This document shows positions 1 through 7,829 of a stretch of DNA of 10,632 bases, piece after piece. The stretch is from Geobacteraceae bacterium (GTDB lineage Bacteria > Desulfobacterota > Desulfuromonadia > Geobacterales > Geobacteraceae): assembly GCA_012797715.1 (NCBI GenBank), contig JAAZOO010000282.1, forward strand, positions 1-10,632, in the 5' to 3' direction. How positions within the stretch are numbered: the first letter of the stretch is position 1; the number at the start of each line of letters is the position of its first letter. A program made the position numbers and the translations under genes. The notes below the pieces were generated by a model. It saw only the letters and a program-made list of their open reading frames with translations. It searched no databases and was not told the origin of the DNA.

Positions 1-2147
1 ACATGCTCGGGAAATTCACGACTGATATTTTCCAGTGTTCGGACAATCGTCCCCCGCAGCGGCAGTATGTCTTTGCCGAGAGCTACGAGGATTGATAGTG
101 CCGAGCCGCGAGATATTTCCCTGTTCATGGCAATCAGGGCGCCTGTTTCCGAGATATCCTTAATTACTCCGAAAAGCGCATCCTTCTCATCGGTGACAAT
201 TTTGCAGGGGAGATAGGCAAGCGCTCGATATGCCCTTTCTTCAAAGTGCCGTCTGGTGTGGAATCTTCGTTCCAGGTATGTTCGATACCTCGTCGTGTAG
301 TAGCGAAATGATTTTATGATGGCAGCTTCATGCATATAACGGCTCAGAAAATCTCTGGTTGGCTGGGGGGTGTCGAGAAACTGGATACCCAGGTGGGAAA
401 CGACGTATCCATGAGCCATTGCGCTCTGTACCCTGATAACTGTACCTCTTGCAGGGATTTTTTCTCTGCCGATAAGAAGCACGATATCCAGTAGTGTTCC
501 GGTTGGGACTTCGCCGATAATGATAAGTGCGAGTCCCTCCTCGGTCAGGTTGTCAGCGACTCCGAGGATACGGTTCTTAGGCGCATCGGCCGTTTGTGCG
601 TTGGTGCTGACGAGGCAGGGCAGGGCATCGGGTATCCTGTAGCGGCTGCGCCGCTGGAACAGCTTCTTGTAATCGTACTGGATGATTGCCGCTGCAAGGC
701 CGCTGTTGTACAGTGCCCAGAAACAGTTTACGGCGATTACGAAATCGTCGGATCTGTGGCCGATGAGAAGTTGAATCACGCCGAAAAGTATTGCTCCGAA
801 ACTTGCCATGAGAACGGCGAACTGTGGGATGATAAGGCTGTAGGGAATGATTCTCCCTTCTCCTTTCGGGGTAACCTTGAACTCGCTTCGACGTTTGGGA
901 AAGAAAAACAACCATACGGATTTCAGATAGGTAAAGTATTTTCCCATGCTGAACTGTTCGAGCATGATCTGCCCGCCGTATCCGCGCGCCATCTCGTTAA
1001 AGCTGAATGTGGATATAAGGAAGTAGGGGATGAAGTGGACAAGATAGGTGATATCAAGAGCCTTCATGGGAAGCACGCCGGTGAATAGTGCAACGGGGGG
1101 AGTTGCGTAGAAGATGATTTTCTGAAAACCTTCCAGGGGGTAGATCATGGACGAAAGGTAGCTTATTCGTTGCGCAAGAGTAAGACCTCTGAGGAAAAGA
1201 GGGTTTGCCTTCCAGAAGATCTGCCAGTTGCCCACTCCCCAACGCTGCCGCTGCACATGGAAAGGAAGGATTGTTTCGGCGGCGATTCCATAGGCGAGGT
1301 TCTCGTTATGGTAGACAGACGCCCAACCTTTGGCATGTATCCGTAGAGATGTCAGCATGTCTTCAGTTATCGTTCCGGTCGCGAAACCGCCGCATTCGTC
1401 CAGGGCCTTGCGGCGCAGCAGCGCGCAGCTGCCGACAAAATATGCTGAGTTCCAGTGGTCTTTTCCCGGTTGAATCAGCGAGAAAAACAGGTACTGCTCA
1501 CCCCATATATATTTGTTCTTTTTGTCCGTGCGGTGCTGGAACGAGTCGATGTTGTAAAACTCCTGGGGCGTCTGGACAAAACCGACTTTTTCGTCCTGGA
1601 AATATCCGATCGTCCGGTCAATGAATGATGGGATGGGCACATGGTCCGCATCAAATACGGCAATAAATTCAGCGGTGGAATTCTGTAGGCCGAAGTTGAG
1701 GTTCCCTGATTTTGCTCCTTCGCTGGATTGGCGCGCAAGATACACGCATCCCAGTTCATCGCACAAGGATTTGACCTCGGGACGATTGCCGTCATCGAGA
1801 ACGAGGGTGCGATGTGGGTACGTGATATCCCTGCTGGCGAGAATCGTTTTTCGGAGGATTTCCGGTGGCTCGTTCTTGGTGGGAAGGAACACGTCGACAG
1901 TCTTTCCCGCGAGAGGCGGCGGTGCAACTCTGACACGCGGTTTCCAGACCATGAAATAGAACAGGAATGTCGTCAGTGCACCAAATGCTTCTGCTCCGAA
2001 TAGTGCCCACGAAAAGAATAGGGCATTGGGGTTGAACGTCTCAGTGACCCTCCAGTACAGGTAGTAGAGGGTTATGATAATTCCGATAACTGCGACAACC
2101 CTTCGGAACGTCTCGATCTTTTTACTTGAATTAATTTCGGGATTCAC
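1..2147 (-). CDS. BcsA-like family 2 glycosyltransferase with tandem PilZ domains, 3' end outside window
   Basis: Inner-membrane processive glycosyltransferase of the cellulose synthase type, expected to polymerise a nucleotide-sugar and export the chain. The minus frame is open from a GTG at 2147 to the left edge (715 codons). Two N-terminal membrane segments lie at about residues 17-32 and 43-67. The GT-A motifs follow in order: DDG 118-120, DAD 166-168, TED 261-263 and QRQRW 299-303. Further membrane segments lie at about 332-360, 369-384, 405-416, 433-462 and 469-489. FKVTPK at 423-428 matches the gating-loop motif FxVTxK known in BcsA. PilZ 1 begins at RRSRYR (499-504) and has DNLTEEG at 532-538. 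A second PilZ-like domain starts near 633 and has DISETG at 664-669. The start is supported by GAGG five bases upstream. The substrate is not readable; cellulose is only one possibility, and no bcsB-like partner is visible. Codon choice (ATA, AGA, AGG, CTA, TCA) looks less GC-rich than in lon and secA. Confidence 0.9.
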   Translation of the reverse strand, partial: MNPEINSSKKIETFRRVVAVIGIIITLYYLYWRVTETFNPNALFFSWALFGAEAFGALTTFLFYFMVWKPRVRVAPPPLAGKTVDVFLPTKNEPPEILRKTILASRDITYPHRTLVLDDGNRPEVKSLCDELGCVYLARQSSEGAKSGNLNFGLQNSTAEFIAVFDADHVPIPSFIDRTIGYFQDEKVGFVQTPQEFYNIDSFQHRTDKKNKYIWGEQYLFFSLIQPGKDHWNSAYFVGSCALLRRKALDECGGFATGTITEDMLTSLRIHAKGWASVYHNENLAYGIAAETILPFHVQRQRWGVGNWQIFWKANPLFLRGLTLAQRISYLSSMIYPLEGFQKIIFYATPPVALFTGVLPMKALDITYLVHFIPYFLISTFSFNEMARGYGGQIMLEQFSMGKYFTYLKSVWLFFFPKRRSEFKVTPKGEGRIIPYSLIIPQFAVLMASFGAILFGVIQLLIGHRSDDFVIAVNCFWALYNSGLAAAIIQYDYKKLFQRRSRYRIPDALPCLVSTNAQTADAPKNRILGVADNLTEEGLALIIIGEVPTGTLLDIVLLIGREKIPARGTVIRVQSAMAHGYVVSHLGIQFLDTPQPTRDFLSRYMHEAAIIKSFRYYTTRYRTYLERRFHTRRHFEERAYRALAYLPCKIVTDEKDALFGVIKDISETGALIAMNREISRGSALSILVALGKDILPLRGTIVRTLENISREFPEH

Positions 2148-2168
2148 AAGAACCTCGCTCGATGACAG

Positions 2169-2198
2169 TCTTTCAAGAAAGAGTTGTTCTGGTACAAC
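2169..2198 (-). other. Two back-to-back hairpins in the glycosyltransferase leader
   Basis: Read in the minus direction, GTTGT and ACAAC (2198-2183, six-base loop) form one short hairpin. It is followed with no gap by TCTTTC-TT-GAAAGA (2182-2169, two-base spacer). They end about 20 bases before the GTG start, just ahead of the GAGCGAGG ribosome-binding region. They may shape translation initiation or may be chance; the stems are short and A/U-rich. Confidence 0.3.
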
Positions 2199-2285
2199 GC
2201 ATACCTCTTTGGGAAAATAATAACACAGAGATAAGCTGGGAGGGAATAGGCTATTTTTGTTGACAAATATATAGCAGAGAAATAA

Positions 2286-2302
2286 TTCAATATAAAATTG
2301 AA
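2286..2302. repeat. Inverted repeat TTCAAT-N5-ATTGAA
   Basis: Two perfect six-base arms separated by ATAAA lie in the centre of the AT-rich divergent region. This is the size and symmetry of a dimeric regulator operator, but AT-rich DNA produces such repeats by chance fairly often. No known regulator consensus was recognised. Confidence 0.35.
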
Positions 2303-2430
2303 CACGTAATGACGCAATATCAAATAAGTAAGAGTATTTTTAATTTTATTATATCTATTTAAGTTGAGATAAAAATCTTGGTTACCTGCTGAACACACCG
2401 TGTTTCAATATGCAGGGGCCTCTTTCGCAT

Positions 2431-2443
2431 CGTCTCAAAGACG
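2431..2443. repeat. Inverted repeat CGTCT-CAA-AGACG beside the lon -35
   Basis: Perfect five-base arms with a three-base spacer end two bases before the TTGACA element of the lon promoter. The position suits a regulator site acting on lon, but the arms are short. It does not resemble the CIRCE heat-shock element (TTAGCACTC-N9-GAGTGCTAA). Confidence 0.3.
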
Positions 2444-2445
2444 GG

Positions 2446-2474
2446 TTGACATCCTTTCCCTTCATGGTTAGTTT
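2446..2474 (+). promoter_or_regulatory. Candidate sigma70 promoter for lon
   Basis: TTGACA (2446-2451), a 17-base spacer, then TAGTTT (2469-2474). The -35 is perfect and the -10 is weak (three of six consensus bases). Transcription would start about 30 bases before the ATG. I saw no clear heat-shock sigma32 (CTTGAA / CCCAT) pattern, although lon genes are often heat-inducible. Confidence 0.55.
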
Positions 2475-2492
2475 CTTACCACTACTTGGATC

Positions 2493-2499
2493 AAAGGAG
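2493..2499 (+). promoter_or_regulatory. Ribosome-binding site of lon
   Basis: AAAGGAG eight bases before the ATG at 2508. It fixes that start for lon. Confidence 0.75.
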
Positions 2500-2507
2500 C
2501 GCTGGAT

Positions 2508-4934
2508 ATGACGGAACCTATTGATAATGATAAAAGCGATGTGGCCCGGGAACCGGAAGCGGCCGATGACGGCGCACAGACAAGTGAAAGCGGCCTGGTG
2601 GTCGCCTCTGAAATTCTTCCGAAGTTTCTGCCCATTATTCCCCTCAAGATGCGGCCGACCTTTCCCGGTATCCTCATCCCCCTTGTGGTGAAAGGCGCCG
2701 ATAAAATCGCCGCCATCCAGAAGGTCATGGGCCAGGGGGACAGAACAATCGGTCTCGTGCTGGTCAAGGATTCCGAAGGAGAGGAGTCACCCGATAACCT
2801 GCATCGTATCGGCGTCGCTTCCAAGATACTCCAGGTCGTCCATGCCGATGATGAAAGCGCGCACCTCATGCTCAACAATCTGGAGCGCTTCATTATCGAT
2901 GATGTGGTTGCCACGGAAGAAGGGATGGTTGCCCGGGTGACCTACCATCACAGCACCGAGCTTTCCGTCAATCCAGAGTTGCAGGCATACTCTCTTGCGG
3001 TTATCTCCACACTCAAGGAACTGATCCAGCTCAACCCCCTCTTTTCCGAGGCTACGAAACTCTTCCTGAATCGCTCCAGCATGGATGATCCGGGGCGGCT
3101 GGCGGATTTTGCCGCCAATCTGACGAGCACCGAAGGGCAGGAGCTTCAGCAGGTCCTGGAGACCTTTGATGTGCGTCATCGCATCGACAGGGTGCTGGTA
3201 CTGCTGAAGAAGGAACTGGAGGTGTACCGTCTCCAGAGCAGGATAACGAAGCAGATTGAGGAAAAGATATCCGCCAGACAGAGAGAGTTTTTCCTCCGGG
3301 AACAGTTGAAGATGATCAAGAAGGAGCTGGGCCTGGAGAAGGAGGGAAAGACGTCGGAGATAGAGAAGTTCCAGGAGCGTCTCCAGGGGCTTGTCCTTAA
3401 TGAAGAAGCGAAAAAGGCGGTGGAAGAGGAGATGGAGAAGATGCAGCTCATCGAGCCCTCTTCGCCGGAATACAATGTGAGCCGCAATTACCTGGACTGG
3501 CTGACGGTCCTTCCCTGGGGCAGGTACAGCGAAGATTCCTACAATCTCGACAAGGCGCGGAAAGTTCTGGATCGGGACCACTACGGACTGAAGGACGTGA
3601 AGGATCGGATTCTCGAGTTCATCGCCGTGGGGAAGATGAAGGGAAACATTTCCGGCTCTATTCTCTGTCTGGTGGGGCCTCCGGGGGTGGGGAAGACCTC
3701 GGTGGGGAAAAGCATCGCCGACGCGCTGGGAAGAAAGTTCTACCGGTTCTCCCTTGGGGGCATGCGGGACGAGGCCGAGATCAAGGGGCACCGCCGCACG
3801 TATATCGGTGCCATGCCGGGCAAGTTCATTCAAGCTATGAAGAGGGCAGGCACGGCAAACCCCGTGGTGATGCTGGACGAGATCGACAAGATCGGCGCCT
3901 CGTTCCAGGGAGACCCCGCATCGGCCCTGCTGGAGGTGCTTGACCCGGAACAGAATTCATCGTTCCGCGATCACTACCTGGATGTCCCCTTTGATCTGTC
4001 AAACGTCCTGTTCGTGGCCACTGCCAACCAGCTCGACACCATCCCCCCTGCGCTTCTGGACAGAATGGAGGTCATTCGCCTCGCCGGCTATATCCTGGAG
4101 GAAAAGCTGGAGATCGCGCGGCGGTACCTTATTCCCAAGGCCCTGGAAAACCATGGCCTGAAGAAGGGTCAGGTATCCATCGGCAAGGAGGCGCTTGCCC
4201 GTATTATCGATGGATATGCCCGGGAGTCGGGGGTGCGGAGCCTGGAGAATCGCATACGGAAGATCATGCGCCGCGCGGCCATGGAGTTTGCCGGGGGAAA
4301 GACGGAGTCCATCACGCTCGGTGTCGATGACGTGAAGGAGTATCTGGGAAATCCGGTATTCAATCCCGACGAGGTGTTCGAGGATGTTCCGGGCGTGGTC
4401 ACCGGCCTCGCATGGACCAGCATGGGAGGCGCGACCCTCCAGATAGAGGCGTCCGCAATGGCGAGCAAAACCAAGGGATTCAAGCAGACGGGGCAGCTGG
4501 GGAACGTGATGGTGGAAAGTTCCGAGATTGCGTACTCCTATGTAATGGCCCACCTGGAAAAGTACGGTGTCGCGCACGATTTCTTCGACACACGGTTCAT
4601 CCATCTCCATGTCCCGGCCGGAGCTACTCCCAAGGACGGCCCGTCTGCGGGCATCACCATGACGACCGCGCTCATCTCCATGATAACCGGAAAGCCGGTC
4701 AGGAAAAGACTCGCCATGACCGGTGAGCTGACCCTAACGGGACGGGTCCTCCCCATCGGAGGAGTAAAGGAAAAGACCATCGCAGCCCGCCGCTCCGGGA
4801 TTAAGACCATCATCTTCCCGGAGGGGAACCGCAAGGACTTCGAGGAGCTTCCCGCCTACCTGAAAAAGGGGTTGAAGGCCCATTTCGTAAGCGACTACGA
4901 TCAGGTAGTCCCAATTGCTTTCGGAAAGAAATGA
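2508..4934 (+). CDS. lon: ATP-dependent protease Lon
   Basis: Cytoplasmic AAA+ serine protease (endopeptidase La) that degrades misfolded and selected regulatory proteins as a homohexamer. The 808 residues fit the bacterial LonA family. An acidic, low-complexity N-terminal extension of about 40 residues precedes the substrate-binding LON domain (starting at LPIIPL, about 41-240). A charged helical region follows (about 240-340). The ATPase has Walker A GPPGVGKT at 390-397 and Walker B MLDEID at 455-460. In the protease domain the catalytic serine is S713 in DGPSAG. The catalytic lysine is K756, the second K of GGVKEK, 43 residues downstream, the same spacing as S679/K722 in E. coli. All key residues are present, so the enzyme should be active. 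The gene has its own promoter and terminator and is probably monocistronic. Genomes of this group can carry more than one lon; which copy this is cannot be told here. Confidence 0.97.
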   Translation: MTEPIDNDKSDVAREPEAADDGAQTSESGLVVASEILPKFLPIIPLKMRPTFPGILIPLVVKGADKIAAIQKVMGQGDRTIGLVLVKDSEGEESPDNLHRIGVASKILQVVHADDESAHLMLNNLERFIIDDVVATEEGMVARVTYHHSTELSVNPELQAYSLAVISTLKELIQLNPLFSEATKLFLNRSSMDDPGRLADFAANLTSTEGQELQQVLETFDVRHRIDRVLVLLKKELEVYRLQSRITKQIEEKISARQREFFLREQLKMIKKELGLEKEGKTSEIEKFQERLQGLVLNEEAKKAVEEEMEKMQLIEPSSPEYNVSRNYLDWLTVLPWGRYSEDSYNLDKARKVLDRDHYGLKDVKDRILEFIAVGKMKGNISGSILCLVGPPGVGKTSVGKSIADALGRKFYRFSLGGMRDEAEIKGHRRTYIGAMPGKFIQAMKRAGTANPVVMLDEIDKIGASFQGDPASALLEVLDPEQNSSFRDHYLDVPFDLSNVLFVATANQLDTIPPALLDRMEVIRLAGYILEEKLEIARRYLIPKALENHGLKKGQVSIGKEALARIIDGYARESGVRSLENRIRKIMRRAAMEFAGGKTESITLGVDDVKEYLGNPVFNPDEVFEDVPGVVTGLAWTSMGGATLQIEASAMASKTKGFKQTGQLGNVMVESSEIAYSYVMAHLEKYGVAHDFFDTRFIHLHVPAGATPKDGPSAGITMTTALISMITGKPVRKRLAMTGELTLTGRVLPIGGVKEKTIAARRSGIKTIIFPEGNRKDFEELPAYLKKGLKAHFVSDYDQVVPIAFGKK

Positions 4935-4942
4935 CCCCTGAG

Positions 4943-4979
4943 AGGGGGGAAGGGTACCCTTCCCCCCTGTTCTTTTTTA
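4943..4979 (+). terminator. Intrinsic terminator after lon
   Basis: A perfect 26-base palindrome (4943-4968; each arm has a six-G or six-C run plus AAGGG/CCCTT) begins eight bases after the lon stop and is followed by TGTTCTTTTTTA. The stem is very strong and G/C-rich, with a T-rich tail on the plus strand only. It should separate lon from secA transcription. Confidence 0.92.
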
Positions 4980-5006
4980 TGCCGTACCTTTCCGCTCCCT
5001 TTTCTG

Positions 5007-5035
5007 TTGAGCAAATCCAGCCGGTATGCTACCGT
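5007..5035 (+). promoter_or_regulatory. Candidate promoter for secA
   Basis: TTGAGC (5007-5012), a 17-base spacer and TACCGT (5030-5035), with TGC immediately upstream of the -10 forming an extended -10. The layout closely parallels the promoter at 9595-9623. It lies just downstream of the lon terminator, where a new promoter is needed. The -10 hexamer itself is weak. Confidence 0.45.
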
Positions 5036-5058
5036 TCCATGTTCTGTCCATCTCAATC

Positions 5059-5075
5059 ATTCTGATCAGGAGAAT
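5059..5075 (+). promoter_or_regulatory. secA ribosome-binding site inside a short hairpin
   Basis: AGGAG (5068-5072) lies nine bases before the ATG at 5082. ATTCT (5059-5063) can pair with AGAAT (5071-5075), placing the Shine-Dalgarno bases in the loop and closing stem. The stem is only five pairs and A/U-rich, so it may be marginal. The ribosome-binding site itself is solid and decides the start. Confidence 0.5.
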
Positions 5076-5081
5076 CGTTTC

Positions 5082-7775
5082 ATGTTAGGTGCTGTGTCAT
5101 CAGTGATAAAGAAAATCGTCGGAAGCAAGAACGAGCGGGAGCTGAAACGCATTCAGCCCGTCGTGGAAAAGATAAACTCTCTGGAGCCGGAAATGGCCAA
5201 GCTTACCGACGACCAGATGCGGGAAAAGACCGTCGAGTATCGGCAGAGGGTTGCACAGGGCGAAAGCCTCGACTCCCTGCTTCCAGAGGCATTCGCCCTC
5301 GTCCGGGAGGCGGGGAAAAGAGTGCTCGGCATGCGGCACTTCGATGTACAGCTCATCGGCGGGATAGTCCTCCACCAGGGCAAGATAGCGGAAATGAAGA
5401 CAGGCGAGGGGAAAACCCTCGTGGCCACCCTCCCGTGTTACCTGAACGCCCTGACCGGCCGCGGCGTGCACGTGGTCACGGTGAATGACTACCTGGCAAA
5501 GCGCGACTCGGAATGGATGGGGCGCATCTACCGTTTTCTCGGCATGACAGTGGGCGTCATCGTTCATGGACTGGACGACAACGAGCGAAGGGATGCCTAT
5601 AACGCCGATATTACTTACGGGACCAACAATGAATTCGGTTTCGACTACCTCAGGGACAACATGAAATTCAGCCTGGCCGATTATGTCCAGCGCGAATACC
5701 ACTATGCCATCGTTGATGAGGTTGACTCCATCCTCATCGACGAGGCCCGTACTCCGCTCATCATTTCCGGACCCACCGAGGAGAGTACCGACAAATACTA
5801 TATCATCGACCGCATTATTCCTTCTCTGGTGAAAGGAGAGGTGATCGCGGAGGAGGCCAATACCCTTTCCGGGAAGCGCAAGCGATACACGGGTGATTTC
5901 ACCATCGACGAGAAGGCGAAATCCGCGACTCTCACGGAGGAAGGGGTGTTGAAAGTGGAAAAGATGCTGCGCCTCGACAACCTCTACGACCCGCGTAACA
6001 TCGAGACACTCCACCATGTGCAGCAGGCGTTGCGCGCCCACGCCATGTACAAGCGCGACGTTGACTATGTTGTCAAGGACGGGGAAGTTATCATCGTCGA
6101 TGAATTTACGGGCCGGCTCATGCCCGGCCGTCGCTGGTCCGACGGTCTCCATCAGGCCATCGAAGCCAAGGAGGGGGTCGCCATCGAAAACGAGAACCAG
6201 ACCCTGGCAACCATTACTTTCCAGAATTATTTCCGCATGTACGAAAAGCTTGCCGGTATGACCGGTACAGCCGATACCGAGGCCGCGGAGTTTCACAAAA
6301 TCTACAAGCTGGACGTGGTTGTTATTCCGACCAACCGTCCGCTGCTCCGTCCCGACTTCCCGGACGTGGTGTACAAGACCGAACGGGAAAAGTTCAAGGC
6401 AGTGGTGAGAGAGGTGAAGGAGCTGCACCAGAAGGGACAGCCTGTGCTGGTCGGCACTATTTCCATCGAAAAGTCGGAGCTTCTCTCGACTCTCATCCAG
6501 CGCGAGGGCATTCCCCATAACGTGCTGAACGCAAAGCACCACGAGAAAGAGGCGGAGATTGTCGCTCAGGCGGGGCGCAAGGGAATGGTCACCATCGCGA
6601 CCAATATGGCGGGCCGCGGCACCGATATCCTTCTGGGGGGGAATCCGGAGGGGCTCGCCCGGCAATGGCGAAAGGGAAATCCCGAGGCGTCGGAAGAAGA
6701 ATACGCGAAAGTGCTGGACGAATGCCGGAAGCAGTGCGCTGCCGAGCACGACGAGGTGGTCGCCTTGGGGGGTCTCCACATTCTCGGCACGGAACGGCAC
6801 GAATCCCGTCGCATCGACAACCAGTTGCGGGGGCGTTCCGGGCGACAGGGCGACCCTGGTTCGTCGCGCTTCTACCTTTCCCTGGAAGACGATCTCCTGA
6901 GAATCTTCGGTGCGGAACGGGTGTCTAGGATCATGGACATGCTGAAGATCGACGAGGGGGAGGCAATCACCCACGGCCTGATCTCGCGGGCCATCGAGAA
7001 CGCCCAGAAAAAGGTGGAGGCCCATAACTTCGAAATCCGCAAGCACCTCATCGAGTACGACGACGTCATGAACAAGCAGCGGGAAGTCATCTATTCCCAG
7101 CGCCGTGAAATCCTGTCGGGAACGGATCTGCGGGACAGTTTCCTCGAGATGATGGACGAGACTGTCGAGGACATCGTGGAGGGATACGCCATCGAGAAGG
7201 TCCCCGCGACGGAGTGGGACTGGCAGGGTATCCACCAGGGGGTACACCAGTACTTCGGCTTCCAGCTGGATATCCCCTCCGAAACCATGGACAGGCTCAC
7301 CCCTACGATCTTCCGCGAGCTTCTCAAGGAAAAGGTGCGGGAGGTGTTTCAGGCCCGTCTCGAGATATTCGGCGAAGAGCTCATGGATCACATGATCAAG
7401 GTGATCATGCTGCAGACAATCGATGTCCAATGGAAAGACCACCTTCTTTCCATCGATCATCTGAAGGAAGGGATCGGTCTGCGCGGTTACGGGCAGAAAG
7501 ACCCGAAGCAGGAATACAAGAAGGAAGCCTACCAGCTGTTTATCGATATGATTACCCGCATCCGCCAGGAACTCGTGGAGAAGATTTTCTGGGTGCAGAT
7601 AGCCCGGGAGGAGGATGTGGAGCAGATGGAGCAGCAGCAACGGAGACAGCGACTGGTTTTCAACCTTGCCGGTGAGGATGTCCCTCAGCAGCCGGTCAGG
7701 AGCGACAAGGTGGGCCGGAACGATCCCTGCCCCTGCGGGAGCGGCAAGAAATTCAAGAAATGTTGCGGCAAATGA
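5082..7775 (+). CDS. secA: Protein translocase subunit SecA
   Basis: Peripheral inner-membrane ATPase that drives unfolded preproteins through SecYEG. The 897 residues match usual SecA length. Visible in order: the N-terminal helix with VGSKNERELKR; Walker A GEGKT at 108-112; the DEVDSILIDEART region from D212 (Walker B); the second nucleotide-binding fold with NMAGRGTD from 508; and QLRGRSGRQGDPG from 581. The extreme C-terminus has the zinc-binding SEC-C motif CPC-x8-CC (C883, C885, C894, C895), which in E. coli binds SecB and phospholipid. The ATG at 5082 is preferred over an in-frame TTG at 5007. It has AGGAG upstream, it gives the family's usual N-terminus, and the TTG lies inside the likely promoter. 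argJ follows after 54 bases without a terminator, suggesting co-transcription. Confidence 0.97.
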   Translation: MLGAVSSVIKKIVGSKNERELKRIQPVVEKINSLEPEMAKLTDDQMREKTVEYRQRVAQGESLDSLLPEAFALVREAGKRVLGMRHFDVQLIGGIVLHQGKIAEMKTGEGKTLVATLPCYLNALTGRGVHVVTVNDYLAKRDSEWMGRIYRFLGMTVGVIVHGLDDNERRDAYNADITYGTNNEFGFDYLRDNMKFSLADYVQREYHYAIVDEVDSILIDEARTPLIISGPTEESTDKYYIIDRIIPSLVKGEVIAEEANTLSGKRKRYTGDFTIDEKAKSATLTEEGVLKVEKMLRLDNLYDPRNIETLHHVQQALRAHAMYKRDVDYVVKDGEVIIVDEFTGRLMPGRRWSDGLHQAIEAKEGVAIENENQTLATITFQNYFRMYEKLAGMTGTADTEAAEFHKIYKLDVVVIPTNRPLLRPDFPDVVYKTEREKFKAVVREVKELHQKGQPVLVGTISIEKSELLSTLIQREGIPHNVLNAKHHEKEAEIVAQAGRKGMVTIATNMAGRGTDILLGGNPEGLARQWRKGNPEASEEEYAKVLDECRKQCAAEHDEVVALGGLHILGTERHESRRIDNQLRGRSGRQGDPGSSRFYLSLEDDLLRIFGAERVSRIMDMLKIDEGEAITHGLISRAIENAQKKVEAHNFEIRKHLIEYDDVMNKQREVIYSQRREILSGTDLRDSFLEMMDETVEDIVEGYAIEKVPATEWDWQGIHQGVHQYFGFQLDIPSETMDRLTPTIFRELLKEKVREVFQARLEIFGEELMDHMIKVIMLQTIDVQWKDHLLSIDHLKEGIGLRGYGQKDPKQEYKKEAYQLFIDMITRIRQELVEKIFWVQIAREEDVEQMEQQQRRQRLVFNLAGEDVPQQPVRSDKVGRNDPCPCGSGKKFKKCCGK

Positions 7776-7818
7776 CCATCGGACGTCGAGCGACGAACGT
7801 CGCCACCACCCATTCTCC

Positions 7819-7823
7819 AGGAG
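7819..7823 (+). promoter_or_regulatory. Ribosome-binding site of argJ
   Basis: AGGAG six bases before the ATG at 7830 supports that start. The secA-argJ gap (7776-7829) also holds overlapping short inverted repeats built from CGTCG and CGACG near 7785-7802. They have no T-run and do not look like a terminator. Confidence 0.7.
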
Positions 7824-7829
7824 TCTGCC

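Larger units (their letters stand above)
2148..2507. other. Divergent intergenic region with AT-rich core
   Basis: This is the shared upstream region of the minus-strand glycosyltransferase and plus-strand lon. The stretch from about 2215 to 2390 is strikingly AT-rich compared with the genes around it. I see no convincing gene in it. Possible promoter pieces are a plus-strand TTGACA at 2260-2265 followed 17 bases later by a weak TAATTC, and a minus-strand TATAAT at 2353-2348 with no good -35. The latter would give the glycosyltransferase a leader of roughly 190 bases. The lon-proximal part, from about 2400, returns to mixed composition and holds the better lon promoter. Confidence 0.6.

Noticed and set aside
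594..1088. 164-codon plus-strand ORF
   Set aside because: It lies opposite the glycosyltransferase membrane region, which has a continuous, motif-bearing minus frame. It is a shadow.
2144..2398. 84-codon minus-strand ORF whose stop overlaps the glycosyltransferase GTG (GTGA)
   Set aside because: The overlap looks like translational coupling. But the ORF starts at GTG without a Shine-Dalgarno, lies in AT-rich DNA and reads like translated AT-rich noise (F, Y, I, N, K rich).
2148..2507. c-di-GMP (GEMM) riboswitch near the PilZ glycosyltransferase
   Set aside because: I looked for the conserved GEMM core in the leader and in the other intergenic gaps and did not find it on either strand.
2787..3833. 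348-codon frame antisense to lon
   Set aside because: Shadow of the intact lon gene; no motif and no ribosome-binding site of its own.
5007..5081. TTG start extending SecA by 25 residues
   Set aside because: There is no ribosome-binding site at the TTG, the extension does not look like SecA, and the TTG coincides with a candidate -35 box.
5100..7640. 846-codon open frame antisense to secA
   Set aside because: SecA on the plus strand is complete with every catalytic motif. The antisense frame is open because of GC-rich codon bias and encodes no recognisable domain.
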